A stretch of 64,000 nt of DNA from Streptomyces sp. RKAG290 (GTDB lineage: Bacteria; Actinomycetota; Actinomycetes; Streptomycetales; Streptomycetaceae): assembly GCF_023701695.1 (NCBI RefSeq), contig NZ_JAJOZC010000001.1, positions 4,587,894-4,651,893 on the forward strand, read 5' to 3'. The position numbers and the translations under genes are program-made. The notes beneath the pieces are model-generated. The model worked only from the letters and a program-made list of their open reading frames with translations, made no database searches and was not told the origin of the DNA. Shown piece after piece: positions 1 through 8,989 of the stretch (positions are counted from its first letter, which is position 1; each line of letters begins with the position of its first letter).

Positions 1-292
1 TCGTCTGTGCCGGTCATGAATCTCGCGTTCCGGAGTGGTCGGGCAGGGGGCCAATCGAAAGGGTAATGGCCACACACCCCTCCTCCGTAAGAGAACGGAC
101 GGTGTACGAACGTCATGAATCCGCCACAACACGCTCTGCTTCCGTCATCTTGCGGAGGGTCACCATCCGGATCGGCTGCCCGGCTGTGCGCTCCTTGTGC
201 ATCCGTACGCCCTGAGCTGCGCTCGGGCACCCTGCGCGACGACCGGGTCACTTGGCCCCCGCGAAGGCCGAAGATGCGGGATCATTTCTGCC
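1..292. other. Region without a recognised gene at window start
   Basis: No reading frame here looks like a real gene. The open frames on both strands lack a plausible ribosome binding site and do not resemble a known family. A short direct repeat containing TCATGAATC occurs near 14 and near 113. The stretch probably holds the promoter of the gene starting at 293 and the edge of the preceding transcription unit outside the window. Confidence 0.4.
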
Positions 293-852
293 ATGACCGA
301 GGTGTCCTCGCTCACAGGGCGGCTGCTCGTGGCCGCGCCCGCCCTGGTGGACCCGAATTTCGACCGCGCGGTGGTGCTGCTCCTCGACCACGACGAGGAG
401 GGCTCGCTCGGCGTGGTCCTGAACCGCCCGACGCCGGTCGGCGTGCGGGACATCCTCACGTCCTGGGCCGGCCTGACCGGTGAACCCGACGTCGTCTTCC
501 AGGGCGGCCCGGTCTCCCTGGACTCGGCGCTCGGCGTCGCGGTGATCCCCGGGGACGAAGGCCCCTCGGCTGGCGCCGGGTGTACGGGGCGATCGGCCTG
601 GTGGACCTGGAGGCGCCCCCGGAACTCCTCGCCGCCGCGCTCGGCTCGCTGCGGATCTTCGCCGGCTATGCCGGCTGGGGGCCCGGGCAGCTGGAGGCGG
701 AGCTCTCCGAGGGCGCCTGGTACGTCGTCGAGTCGGAACCCGGGGACGTCTCCTCGCCCCACCCGGAGAGCCTCTGGCGGGCGGTCCTGCGCCGCCAGCG
801 AAGCGAACTGGCCATGATCGCCACGTACCCGGACGACCCTTCGCTGAACTGA
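293..852 (+). CDS. YqgE/AlgH family protein (UPF0301), interrupted by one frameshift
   Basis: The N-terminal half from ATG 293 reads MTEVSSLTGRLLVAAP, then a strand with LGVVLNRPT and VFQGGPV, which are hallmark segments of the AlgH/YqgE fold. After the C run at 562-565 the reading continues one frame over (VYGAIGLVDLE, then AGYAGWGPGQLEAEL) to the stop at 852. One extra C restores a single protein of about 186 residues, the usual family length. The biochemical role of the family is unknown; AlgH was named from alginate regulation in Pseudomonas. The break is most likely a sequence error because both halves are well conserved. Confidence 0.85.
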
Positions 853-882
853 TGCGCCGGGCTTTCAGTACGCTTGGCTGTT

Positions 883-1185
883 ATGAGCACTCTTGAGCCC
901 GAGCGCGGGTCAGGTACGGGAACCCTCGTGGAGCCGACGCCACAGGTGTCGAACGGCGACGGCGACCACGAGCGCTACGCCCATTACGTTCAGAAGGACA
1001 AGATCATGGCGAGTGCCCTGGAGGGCACCCCCGTGGTCGCGCTGTGCGGCAAGGTCTGGGTACCGGGGCGCGACCCCAAGAAGTACCCGGTGTGCCCCAT
1101 GTGCAAGGAGATCTACGAGTCCATGGGTGCCGGCGGCGACAAGGACAAGGGCAAGGGCGGCAAGGGCGGCAAGGACAACAAGTAG
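883..1185 (+). CDS. DUF3039 domain protein
   Basis: A 100-residue soluble protein. The conserved core (HYVQKDKIMASALEG, then VALCGKVWVPGRDP and CPMCKEIYE) matches the actinobacterial DUF3039 family, with a CPMC pair plus an upstream Cys that could bind zinc. The C-terminus is a low-complexity tail of Gly, Lys and Asp. ATG 883 is preferred to the in-frame TTG at 874, which has no better ribosome site. No function is known for the family. A strong hairpin follows directly, so it probably ends its own transcript. Confidence 0.85.
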   Translation: MSTLEPERGSGTGTLVEPTPQVSNGDGDHERYAHYVQKDKIMASALEGTPVVALCGKVWVPGRDPKKYPVCPMCKEIYESMGAGGDKDKGKGGKGGKDNK

Positions 1186-1215
1186 TCCGCAGCAGCAGGA
1201 CCGATCCGTCCGGGA

Positions 1216-1253
1216 GAACCCCCGGGGCACGCAGTCGCGTGTCCCGGGGGTTC
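1216..1253 (+). terminator. Hairpin terminator after DUF3039 gene
   Basis: A 16-base inverted repeat (left arm starting GAACCCCCGGGG, right arm ending CCCGGGGGTTC) with one G-U type mismatch and a loop of a few bases lies 30 bases after the stop. It separates the DUF3039 gene from the sugar operon. Confidence 0.75.
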
Positions 1254-1302
1254 TTCGTCGTCCGGGGCCCGCCGTTGCACGGGCTGCGTCCGCGGGTCAC
1301 AG

Positions 1303-1318
1303 AGTGGTTGAGACCACT
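1303..1318 (+). promoter_or_regulatory. DasR-type operator (dre) upstream of sugar ABC operon
   Basis: AGTGGTTGAGACCACT has perfect 6-base arms (AGTGGT/ACCACT) and matches the known DasR responsive element, whose consensus centres on TGGTCTAGACCA. It lies 94 bases before the lipoprotein start. DasR is the GntR-type repressor of chitin and GlcNAc use in Streptomyces, released by glucosamine-6-phosphate. dasR itself is not in this window. Confidence 0.75.
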
Positions 1319-1372
1319 TGTCGGCGACTTCGTCTGGACCTACCCTCCTGCCAGTTGTGCAGCGCGAAACGC

Positions 1373-1393
1373 GCGTTGCGCATGTTGCAACGC
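1373..1393. promoter_or_regulatory. Inverted repeat just upstream of the lipoprotein start
   Basis: GCGTTGC and GCAACGC form perfect 7-base arms around a 7-base spacer, ending 19 bases before ATG 1413. Position and symmetry suit a second operator (for example a LacI/ROK-type site) or an RNA hairpin near the ribosome binding site. The protein that would bind it is unknown. Confidence 0.4.
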
Positions 1394-1412
1394 CTACCGG
1401 TAGGGGTCCCGG

Positions 1413-2714
1413 ATGAAGCTTTCTGCCCGAATTGCCGCCCCGGCTGCGGCGCTTGTGCTGGCGGGTCTCACCGCCACCGCCTGCGCGCCGCAGACCTCCG
1501 ACACCGGCGCCAAGGGGGACGAGAAGACCGGGACGCTGCGCGTCTGGCTGTTCCAGGAGGTGGGCAACAAGCCCAAGGAGAAGGTGGTCGACGCCGCGGT
1601 CGCGGACTTCGGGAAGGCCCATAAGGGCGCGAAGGTCGAGATCGAGTACATACCCGTCGAGACCCGCGCCCAGCGCGTCAAGGCCGCGTTCAACGACCCC
1701 AAGAGCGCCCCCGACCTCATCGAGTACGGCAACACGGACACCGCGGGCTACGTCAAGGACGGCGGACTCGCCGACATCACGCCCGAGTTCGGGGCCTGGG
1801 CGGACGCCAAGGACACCGACCCGACCGCGAAGCAGTCCGTGACGGTCGGCGGCAAGATCTACGGAGCGCCGCTCTTCGTCGGGGTCAGGGCGCTGTACTA
1901 CCGCACCGACGTCTTCAAGGACCTGGGGATCGAGGCACCCAAGTCCCAGGCCGAGCTGATCTCCACCGCGAAGAAGATCCACAAGAAGAAGCCCGGCCTG
2001 TACGGGCTCGCGGTGGGCGGCGCGTACACCTACGGCGCGATGCCGTTCATCTGGGCCAACGGCGGCGAACTGGCCGACGGCGACGGTACGTACAAGGCCG
2101 CCGTCAACAGCGCGAAGGCCCGCAAGGGCATCGCGGCCTACACCTCGCTCTTCGGGGACGCCAACTGCCCGGCCGCCAAGTGCGCCGCCATGGGCGGGAA
2201 CGCGACGGTCACCGCCTTCGCCTCCGGCAAGGCCGCCATGGCCATCGGCGGCGACTTCAGCCACGCGGCCGTCGAAGCCGGCACCGTGAAGGGCAAGTAC
2301 GCCGTGGTGCCGCTCCCGGGCGTGGCCGAGGGCTCCATCGCCCCGGCGTTCGCGGGCGGCAACAACATCGGCGTGCTGAAGAGCAGCAAGCACCGCACCC
2401 TCGCCGTCGACCTGATGAAGTCGCTCACCGGCAAGCGGACCCAGGCGAAGATGTTCGACGCGATGGGCTTCCTGCCGACGTACACGGACGTGCGGGCCGC
2501 GGTGGCGAAGAAGCAGCCGTTCGTCGAACCGTTCGTCAGGACGCTCGGCGCCGGAGCGAAGTTCGTCCCCGCCTCCCCGGCCTGGGGCCAGATCGACTCC
2601 TCGCTGATCCTGCCGACGATGTTCCAGGAGATCGTCAGCGGCCGTAAGGACGTGGCAACGGCCTCGGACGACGCCGCGAAGAAGATGGACGCCGCGTTCG
2701 CCGACGCGGGCTGA
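1413..2714 (+). CDS. Sugar ABC transporter substrate-binding lipoprotein
   Basis: A 433-residue family 1 extracellular solute-binding protein. The N-terminus has a basic start, a hydrophobic stretch and a lipobox-like end (LTATAC, Cys24), so it should be lipid-anchored outside the membrane. Features of the maltose/chitobiose binding family include LRVWLFQE near the start of the mature part and YGAPLFVGVRALYYRTDVF in the middle. It is followed after 2 bases by two permease genes and a GH20 hexosaminidase, and a DasR-like site lies upstream, so the ligand is probably a GlcNAc oligosaccharide such as chitobiose. It is not obviously DasA itself. No ATPase gene is present; the shared MsiK-type ATPase is probably encoded elsewhere. 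Confidence 0.88.
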   Translation: MKLSARIAAPAAALVLAGLTATACAPQTSDTGAKGDEKTGTLRVWLFQEVGNKPKEKVVDAAVADFGKAHKGAKVEIEYIPVETRAQRVKAAFNDPKSAPDLIEYGNTDTAGYVKDGGLADITPEFGAWADAKDTDPTAKQSVTVGGKIYGAPLFVGVRALYYRTDVFKDLGIEAPKSQAELISTAKKIHKKKPGLYGLAVGGAYTYGAMPFIWANGGELADGDGTYKAAVNSAKARKGIAAYTSLFGDANCPAAKCAAMGGNATVTAFASGKAAMAIGGDFSHAAVEAGTVKGKYAVVPLPGVAEGSIAPAFAGGNNIGVLKSSKHRTLAVDLMKSLTGKRTQAKMFDAMGFLPTYTDVRAAVAKKQPFVEPFVRTLGAGAKFVPASPAWGQIDSSLILPTMFQEIVSGRKDVATASDDAAKKMDAAFADAG

Positions 2715-2716
2715 CG

Positions 2717-3691
2717 ATGACGGCGAACAGCACTGCGTACAAGGCGCCCCGCACCTCCGGAGCGGGCGGCCCCACGCCCCGTCCGCTCCGGCGCAGCCGG
2801 CCCGTCTCGCCCGCCCGGCGGTCCGGCTGGACCCCCTGGCTCTACCTCCTGCCCGCACTCGTCCTGCTCGGCGGACTGCTGGTCTACCCGATCTACCAAC
2901 TCGGCCTGATCTCCTTCCTGGAGTACACCCAGGCCCAGGTCAGCGGCGGTGAGCCGACCACCTTCCAGGGGTTCGGCAACTACGCGACGCTCTTCCACGA
3001 CAGCCAGTTCTGGCAGGTGCTGCTGGCCACCGTGGTCTTCGCGACGGTCTGCGTGCTGGCCACCCTGCTGGTCGGCTGCGCGCTGGCCGTCCTGCTCACC
3101 CGGGTGCGGGCCGTGCCGCGGCTCGCGCTCATGATGGCCGCGCTCGGCGCCTGGGCGACCCCCGCGATCACCGGCTCGACGGTCTGGGTCTTCCTCTTCG
3201 ACGCCGACTTCGGACCGGTCAACCGGGTGCTGGGGCTAGGCGACTTCTCCTGGACGTACGGGCGCTACAGCGCCTTCGCGCTGGTGCTCCTGGAAGTCCT
3301 GTGGTGCTCGTTCCCGTTCGTGATGGTGACCGTCTACGCGGGCATCCGGGCGATCCCCGCCGAGGTGCTGGAGGCGGCGGCCCTGGACGGTGCCTCGCAG
3401 TGGCGGATCTGGCGGTCCGTCATGGCGCCGATGCTGCGGCCGATCCTGGTCGTCGTCACCATCCAGTCGATCATCTGGGACTTCAAGGTCTTCACCCAGA
3501 TCTACGTCATGACCAACGGCGGCGGCATCGCGGGCCAGAACCTGGTGCTCAACGTGTACGCGTACCAGAAGGCGTTCGCGTCCTCGCAGTACAGCCTCGG
3601 CTCGGCGATCGGCGTCGTGATGCTGGTGATCCTGCTGGCGGTCACGCTGGTCTATCTGCGCCTGGTGCGGCGCCAGGGGGAGGAACTGTGA
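2717..3691 (+). CDS. Sugar ABC transporter permease, MalF type
   Basis: A 324-residue inner-membrane permease with about six membrane segments after a roughly 30-residue basic cytoplasmic N-terminus. The EAA loop (EVLEAAALDGASQWRIW), which contacts the ATPase, is intact near residue 220. It starts 2 bases after the binding-protein stop and its TGA overlaps the GTG of the next permease, so the three genes are co-translated. It should form a heterodimer with the next protein to import a sugar, probably a GlcNAc oligosaccharide given the hexosaminidase and DasR-like site. Confidence 0.92.
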   Translation: MTANSTAYKAPRTSGAGGPTPRPLRRSRPVSPARRSGWTPWLYLLPALVLLGGLLVYPIYQLGLISFLEYTQAQVSGGEPTTFQGFGNYATLFHDSQFWQVLLATVVFATVCVLATLLVGCALAVLLTRVRAVPRLALMMAALGAWATPAITGSTVWVFLFDADFGPVNRVLGLGDFSWTYGRYSAFALVLLEVLWCSFPFVMVTVYAGIRAIPAEVLEAAALDGASQWRIWRSVMAPMLRPILVVVTIQSIIWDFKVFTQIYVMTNGGGIAGQNLVLNVYAYQKAFASSQYSLGSAIGVVMLVILLAVTLVYLRLVRRQGEEL

Positions 3692-4536
3692 GCGTGTCGT
3701 CCCTGTTGCGCGTCCGCCGGCCGGGCCGGCTCGCCGCCGAGGCCGCGGCCCTGGTGACCGCCGCCGTCGTGGCCTTCCCGCTGTACTGGATGGTGCTCTC
3801 CGCCCTCAAACCGGCAGGCGAGGTCCAGTCCACCCACCCCAGGCCGTGGACGCTGTCACCGTCCCTCGACTCCTTCCGCCGGGTCTTCCAGCAGCAGGAC
3901 TTCGGGCGCTACTTCCTCAACAGCCTGCTCGTCGCCGGCACGGTCGTCATCGTCTCCGCGCTGATCGCCTTCCTCGCGGCCACGGCGGTGACCCGGTTCA
4001 GATTCCGCTTCCGCACCACGCTGCTGATCATGTTCCTGGTCGCGCAGATGGTGCCGGTCGAGGCGCTGACGATCCCGCTGTTCTTCCTGATGCGGGACTT
4101 CGGCCAGCTGAACACCCTCGGCTCGCTGATCCTGCCGCACCTCGCCTTCTCGCTGCCGTTCGCGATCTGGATGCTGCGCGGCTTCGTCAAGGCCGTGCCC
4201 GACGCCCTGGAGGAGGCGGCGTACATCGACGGGGCCAGCCGCACCCGCTTCCTGTGGCAGATCCTCTTCCCGCTGGTCTTCCCCGGCCTGGTGGCGACCA
4301 GCGTCTTCTCGTTCATCTCGACCTGGAACGACTTCCTGTTCGCGAAGTCGTTCATCATCAGCGACACCTCCCAGTCGACGCTCCCCATGGCGCTGCTGGT
4401 CTTCTTCAAACCGGACGAGAACGACTGGGGCGGGATCATGGCGGCCTCCACCGTGATGACCGTTCCCGTGCTCGTCTTCTTCGTACTCGTACAGCGACGC
4501 CTGGTCTCCGGACTGGGCGGAGCGGTTAAGGACTGA
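3688..4536 (+). CDS. Sugar ABC transporter permease, MalG type
   Basis: A 282-residue permease starting at GTG 3688, which overlaps the previous stop (GTGA) and follows a GGGGGAGG ribosome site. It has six membrane segments and an EAA motif (EEAAYIDGASRTRFLW) near residue 175. The second half of the MalFG-like channel pair. The next gene begins 1 base after its stop, which ties the hexosaminidase to the same message. Confidence 0.92.
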   Translation: MSVSSLLRVRRPGRLAAEAAALVTAAVVAFPLYWMVLSALKPAGEVQSTHPRPWTLSPSLDSFRRVFQQQDFGRYFLNSLLVAGTVVIVSALIAFLAATAVTRFRFRFRTTLLIMFLVAQMVPVEALTIPLFFLMRDFGQLNTLGSLILPHLAFSLPFAIWMLRGFVKAVPDALEEAAYIDGASRTRFLWQILFPLVFPGLVATSVFSFISTWNDFLFAKSFIISDTSQSTLPMALLVFFKPDENDWGGIMAASTVMTVPVLVFFVLVQRRLVSGLGGAVKD

Positions 4537-4537
4537 C

Positions 4538-6181
4538 GTGGTCGATCTGATCCCGGCGCCCCTGCGCGCCGACTACTTCACCGACGCGGCCGGCTTCCTT
4601 CTGGATCAGGACACCGTGCTCGACGCACCGGCCGGCACCGAGGGGATCGCGCGCCTGCTGCGCGCCACCCTGGGCGCCGCGACCGGGCTGCCGCTCGCGC
4701 CCGGCCGGGGCGGCGCCGGGCAGGCCATCCGGCTGCGCATCGAACCGGGCGAGACGGACACACTGGGGCCCGAGGGCTACCGGCTCACCGTGGACGCCGA
4801 CGCCGTCACGCTGCGGGCCGCGGCCCCGGCCGGTCTCCACTGGGGCGTCCAGACCCTCCGCCAACTGCTGGGCCCCGAAGCCCACCGGCAGGCGCCCGTG
4901 CACCCGGACCGGGTCTGGACCGTGCCGAGCTGCGCCGTCGAGGACCGGCCCCGCTTCGGCTGGCGGGGCCTCATGCTCGACGTGTCACGGCACTTCATGC
5001 CCAAGGCCGACGTCCTGCGCTACCTCGACCTGCTCGCCGCGCACAAGCTGAACGTCTTCCACTTCCACCTCACCGACGACCAGGGCTGGCGCATCGAGAT
5101 CAAGCGCCACCCCCGGCTGACGGCAGCCGGGGCCTGGCGGTCGCGCTCGAAGTACGGCCACCGGGCCTCCGAGCTCTGGGACGAGACGCCGCACGGCGGT
5201 TACTACACCCAGGACGACATCCGCGAGATCGTGGCGTACGCCGCCGCCCGGCACATCCGCGTCGTCCCCGAGATCGACATCCCGGGCCACTCGCAGGCCG
5301 CCATCAGCGCCTACCCGGAGCTGGGCAACACCGACGTGGTGGACACCGCCGCCCTGTCCGTCTGGGACAGCTGGGGCGTCAACCCGAACGTGCTCGCGCC
5401 CACCGAGCACACCCTGCGCTTCTTCGAGGGCGTCTTCGAGGAGGTCCTGGAGCTCTTCCCCGCCGCCACCTCGCCGTTCATCCACGTCGGCGGCGACGAG
5501 TGCCCCAAGGACCAGTGGCGGGAATCGCCCGCCGCCCAGGCCCGTATCAAGGAACTCGGCCTGGCCGACGAGGACGAGCTGCAGTCCTGGTTCATCCGCC
5601 ACTTCGACAACTGGCTCACCGCGCGCGGCCGCCGCCTGATCGGCTGGGACGAGATCCTGCAGGGCGGCCTCGCCGACGGCGCCGCCGTCTCCTCGTGGCG
5701 CGGCTACGCGGGCGGCATCGCGGCCGCCGAGGCCGGGCACGACGTCGTGATGTGCCCCGAGCAGCAGGTCTATCTGGACCACCGTCAAGACGGCGGCCCC
5801 GACGAGCCGATGCCGATCGGGTACGTCCGCACCCTGGCGGACGTCTACCGCTTCGAACCCGTGCCGCCGGACCTGAGCGAGGCGGCGGCCCGTCACGTCC
5901 TCGGCACCCAGGCCAACGTCTGGACCGAGGTCATGCAGAACCGGTCCCGCGTCGACTACCAGGTCTTCCCGCGCCTCGCGGCGTTCGCCGAGGTCGCCTG
6001 GTCGGCGCTGCCTGCTCCCGAGGACCGGGACTTCCCCGCGTTCGAGCGCCGAATGGCCACGCACTACGCGCGACTTGACGCGCTCGGCGTCGACTACCGG
6101 CCGCCGGGCGGCCCGTTGCCGTGGCAGCAGCGGCCCGGCATCCTCGGACGCCCGATCGAAGGCGTTCCGCCGCGCGTGTGA
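4538..6181 (+). CDS. Beta-N-acetylhexosaminidase, GH20
   Basis: A 547-residue family 20 glycoside hydrolase that removes terminal GlcNAc from chitin oligosaccharides by substrate-assisted catalysis. An N-terminal GH20b domain (to about residue 140) precedes the catalytic barrel (RGLMLDVSRHF; FHFHLTDDQGWR). The catalytic Asp-Glu pair is D320-E321 in HVGGDE. No signal peptide is visible from GTG 4538, so it is probably cytoplasmic and splits imported chitobiose, in line with its position one base after the importer genes. A very strong hairpin ends the operon. Confidence 0.93.
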   Translation: MVDLIPAPLRADYFTDAAGFLLDQDTVLDAPAGTEGIARLLRATLGAATGLPLAPGRGGAGQAIRLRIEPGETDTLGPEGYRLTVDADAVTLRAAAPAGLHWGVQTLRQLLGPEAHRQAPVHPDRVWTVPSCAVEDRPRFGWRGLMLDVSRHFMPKADVLRYLDLLAAHKLNVFHFHLTDDQGWRIEIKRHPRLTAAGAWRSRSKYGHRASELWDETPHGGYYTQDDIREIVAYAAARHIRVVPEIDIPGHSQAAISAYPELGNTDVVDTAALSVWDSWGVNPNVLAPTEHTLRFFEGVFEEVLELFPAATSPFIHVGGDECPKDQWRESPAAQARIKELGLADEDELQSWFIRHFDNWLTARGRRLIGWDEILQGGLADGAAVSSWRGYAGGIAAAEAGHDVVMCPEQQVYLDHRQDGGPDEPMPIGYVRTLADVYRFEPVPPDLSEAAARHVLGTQANVWTEVMQNRSRVDYQVFPRLAAFAEVAWSALPAPEDRDFPAFERRMATHYARLDALGVDYRPPGGPLPWQQRPGILGRPIEGVPPRV

Positions 6182-6189
6182 TTCCCGGC

Positions 6190-6250
6190 CGCGGAGCGGT
6201 TCGGCGCTGCCACGTCCCCCGGGACCACGGCAGCGCCGAACCGCTCCGCG
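6190..6250 (+). terminator. Strong hairpin terminator of the sugar operon
   Basis: A perfect 22-base inverted repeat (6190-6211 with 6229-6250) with a 17-base loop, 8 bases after the hexosaminidase stop. There is no long U tract, as is usual for Streptomyces terminators. Confidence 0.85.
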
Positions 6251-6522
6251 CGGCGTCACCCCGCACCGGCGTCCTGCGACTCGGCACCCTCCCGCCGGAA
6301 CAGAATAAGTCGCACAAGCTCGCTGAATAGTGGCAATTCGCACTCTGCGCCGAAGAGGTGCGAAACGGGATCATCCCCCTGGCCAGGGACGGATACTCCC
6401 TTCGCGGACCCTCGCGTCGGGCCGGTCCGAAGATGTGCCAGAGTTGCCACGTCCGGGCTTCGAGCACGTACCGTACGGCGAAACAGGCGGTACAGCCGGG
6501 ACACCGGGAAGGGGCAGCTGGG

Positions 6523-7419
6523 TTGACCACGCACGCACCGCAGGCGACGCAGTCCGTCACGCTGCCTGCCTCGCTGGACGAGGCCGTGGCGGCACTCGGC
6601 GCCATGCCCGCCGCCGTCCCCGTGGCAGGTGGCACGGACCTGATGTCGGCCGTCAACAGGGGACTCCTGCGCCCCTCCGGACTGGTCGGCCTCGGCCGGA
6701 TCAGTGAGCTCCGCGGCTGGCACTACCAGGACGGCCACGCCCTGCTGGGCGCCGGACTCACGCACGCCCGCATGGGGCGCCCGGACTTCGCCGCCCTCAT
6801 CCCCGCCCTGGCCGCGTCCGCACGCGCCGCGGGCCCGCCGCAGATCCGCAACGCCGGAACGCTCGGCGGCAACATCGCCACCGCCGCCCCGACCGGCGAC
6901 GCGCTGCCGGTGCTCGCCGCGCTGGAGGCCGAGCTCGTCATCGCCGGCCCCGGCGGCGCCCGCCGCGAGATCCCGGTCTCCCACCTGCTGGCCGGCCGCG
7001 AGATGCTGGAGCCCGCCGAACTGATCGGCTTCGTCCGCGTACCGCTGCTGCACGCCCCCCAGGTCTTCCTCAAGGCGACCGGACGCACCGGCCCCGGCCG
7101 GGCCACCGCCTCCGTCGCGATCGTGCTCGACCCGGCCCGGCGCGGGGTGCGCTGCGCGGTCGGCGCCATCGCGCCGATGCCGCTGCGGCCGCTGGAGGCC
7201 GAACGCTGGATCGCCTCGCTGATCGACTGGGACGGCGAACGGGGCCTGGCCCCCGACGCGCTGGCCGCCTTCGGCGAGTACGTCGCCGCGGCCTGCATCC
7301 CGGACGAGGCACCGCCCGCCGACGGGGGAGAGGCGCCACCGCTGCCCCCCGCCGTACTGCACCTGCGGCGCACCGTCGCCGCGCTGGCCCGACGCGCGCT
7401 GGGGAGGGCACTGTCGTGA
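6523..7419 (+). CDS. FAD-binding subunit of xanthine dehydrogenase family (CoxM/XdhB type)
   Basis: A 298-residue medium subunit of a molybdenum hydroxylase, carrying FAD and passing electrons from the iron-sulfur subunit. TTG 6523 is chosen because GGAAGGGG sits 8 bases upstream and the protein from there (LTTHAPQATQ) has normal family length; longer in-frame starts give a non-homologous basic leader. FAD motifs AGGTDLM near the N-terminus and NAGTLGGNIATAAPTGD near residue 110 are intact. Its stop overlaps the GTG of the iron-sulfur subunit gene. The substrate is not known. Confidence 0.88.
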   Translation: MTTHAPQATQSVTLPASLDEAVAALGAMPAAVPVAGGTDLMSAVNRGLLRPSGLVGLGRISELRGWHYQDGHALLGAGLTHARMGRPDFAALIPALAASARAAGPPQIRNAGTLGGNIATAAPTGDALPVLAALEAELVIAGPGGARREIPVSHLLAGREMLEPAELIGFVRVPLLHAPQVFLKATGRTGPGRATASVAIVLDPARRGVRCAVGAIAPMPLRPLEAERWIASLIDWDGERGLAPDALAAFGEYVAAACIPDEAPPADGGEAPPLPPAVLHLRRTVAALARRALGRALS

Positions 7420-8989
7420 GCAACGAGGACCACGCCGATCAGCACGGGGGCTGGGAGCCGACCCCGCAGAGCGGCGAGTACGACGCGGACGCGACCGCCT
7501 TCGTGCGCCTGCCGCCGGAGGACCTGGCGAACGCCCCGCTGGCCGCACCAGGCCAGGGCTACGTACCGCCGATGATCCTTCCGCTGACCCCCGCCGCCGG
7601 GCTCGACCCGGCGGCCACCGGCAACTGGGTCGTCCAGACACCGAACCAGCAGGCCCAGCAGGGGCACGGTGGCGAGGCGGAGCCGCAGGTGCCCGAGGCG
7701 GTGCACTGGCCGGACCCGAACCAGCAGCAGTCGCCGTACGGATACCCGCAGCCCGCGCACCGGCCCCAGGACGCCGGGGAGCAGTACCCGGACCGGTACC
7801 GCGAGACGCCCGCCGCCACCGGCCAGTGGAACCTCGCCGAATCCCCGGAGCCCGCGGGGCACACCGGACAGTGGACGATCCCGGTCGCCGACGGCGAGCT
7901 CCCGGAGGAGTCCGGCGAGTTCTCCGCCTCCGCGCTGGCCGCCGGCTGGTACGCGGACCGGACCCCGCCGGCCACCCTGCCGGGCGGTGCGCCCGCGCCC
8001 TGGGCGACGCGGGAACCGGAGCCGGCGGCCGGTCACACCCCGCCGCAGGGGACGGACACCGGCCAGTCGCCGCATCCACCGGCCGACGCCGCGGCGGACG
8101 AGCCGGGGGACCGGGAGGACCGGTCCGACGCCGACACCCGGCCCGCGGCCCCGGAGCCCTCCGCGGACGCGCCCGAGACCTCGCCCGAGATCTCGTACGA
8201 CGCCCCGTCGCAGGCAGCCCTCCAGGAGGACGCACAGCCCCTCGACACGGAGCAGCCCGACGCGGCGGCACCGGACGACGAGGCCACGGAAGCCGAAGCC
8301 CTGGTGGGCGCCGAGGCCGTGGGCGCCGACGCCGCGGAGGACGAGAGCGCCGAGGCCGCGCCCGCTGCCCCGCTCGACCTGCCCAGCGAGCACCCCTCCG
8401 CCTCCTACCTGCTGCACGTCAACGGCGCCGACCGGCCCGTCACCGACGCCTGGATCGGCGAGTCGCTGCTCTACGTGCTGCGTGAGCGCCTCGGCCTGGC
8501 AGGGGCCAAGGACGGCTGCTCGCAAGGCGAATGCGGCGCCTGCAACGTCCAGGTGGACGGGCGGCTCGTCGCCTCCTGCCTGGTCCCCGCAGCCACCGCG
8601 GCGGGCAGCGAGGTCCGTACCGTCGAAGGCCTGGCCGTCGACGGTGAGCCGTCCGACGTCCAGCGGGCCCTGGCCCGGTGCGGCGCCGTCCAGTGCGGCT
8701 TCTGCATCCCCGGCATGGCCATGACCGTGCACGACCTCCTGGAGGGCAACCACGCCCCAGTGAGCTGGAGACCCGCCAGGCGCTCTGCGGCAACCTCTGC
8801 CGCTGCTCCGGCTATCGGGGCGTGCTCGACGCCGTGAACGAGGTCATCGCGGGCCGCGAGGCCGCCGCCGAAGCGGCCTCGGCACCCGCACCGGAATCCA
8901 CGGAACACGACGAGGCCCGCATCCCGCACCAGGCGGCGCCCGGCGCGGGTAGTGTGCAGGCCCATCTGCAGGACGGAGGCATGGCGTGA
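7416..8989 (+). CDS. [2Fe-2S] subunit of xanthine dehydrogenase family with long disordered N-terminal extension; one frameshift
   Basis: GTG 7416 overlaps the previous stop. Residues 1 to about 327 are low-complexity, rich in Pro, Gln, Asp, Glu and Ala, with no recognised domain. The C-terminal part is a standard small subunit: plant-type ferredoxin motif DGCSQGECGACNV, then the second cluster CGAVQCGFCIPGM. After the C run at 8755-8758 the frame shifts by one missing C and continues through ALCGNLCRCSGY to the stop at 8989. Repaired length is about 524 residues against roughly 160 for normal CoxS proteins. The extension keeps the reading frame and codon bias, so it is probably translated. 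It overlaps the next start by 4 bases. Confidence 0.82.

Noticed and set aside
115..483. Open frame of 122 codons over the start of the window
   Set aside because: It overlaps the YqgE-type gene in another frame, is Arg/Pro-rich as expected from a GC-rich shadow, and has no family resemblance.
1113..2858. Long minus-strand frame opposite the binding-protein gene
   Set aside because: Long antisense frames are routine opposite biased high-GC genes; composition is Arg/Gly/Val-rich and no motif is seen.
1413..6181. Naming the importer dasABC
   Set aside because: The operator and hexosaminidase fit, but the lipoprotein does not resemble what I remember of DasA, dasR is not adjacent, and the gene order matches a different chromosomal position.
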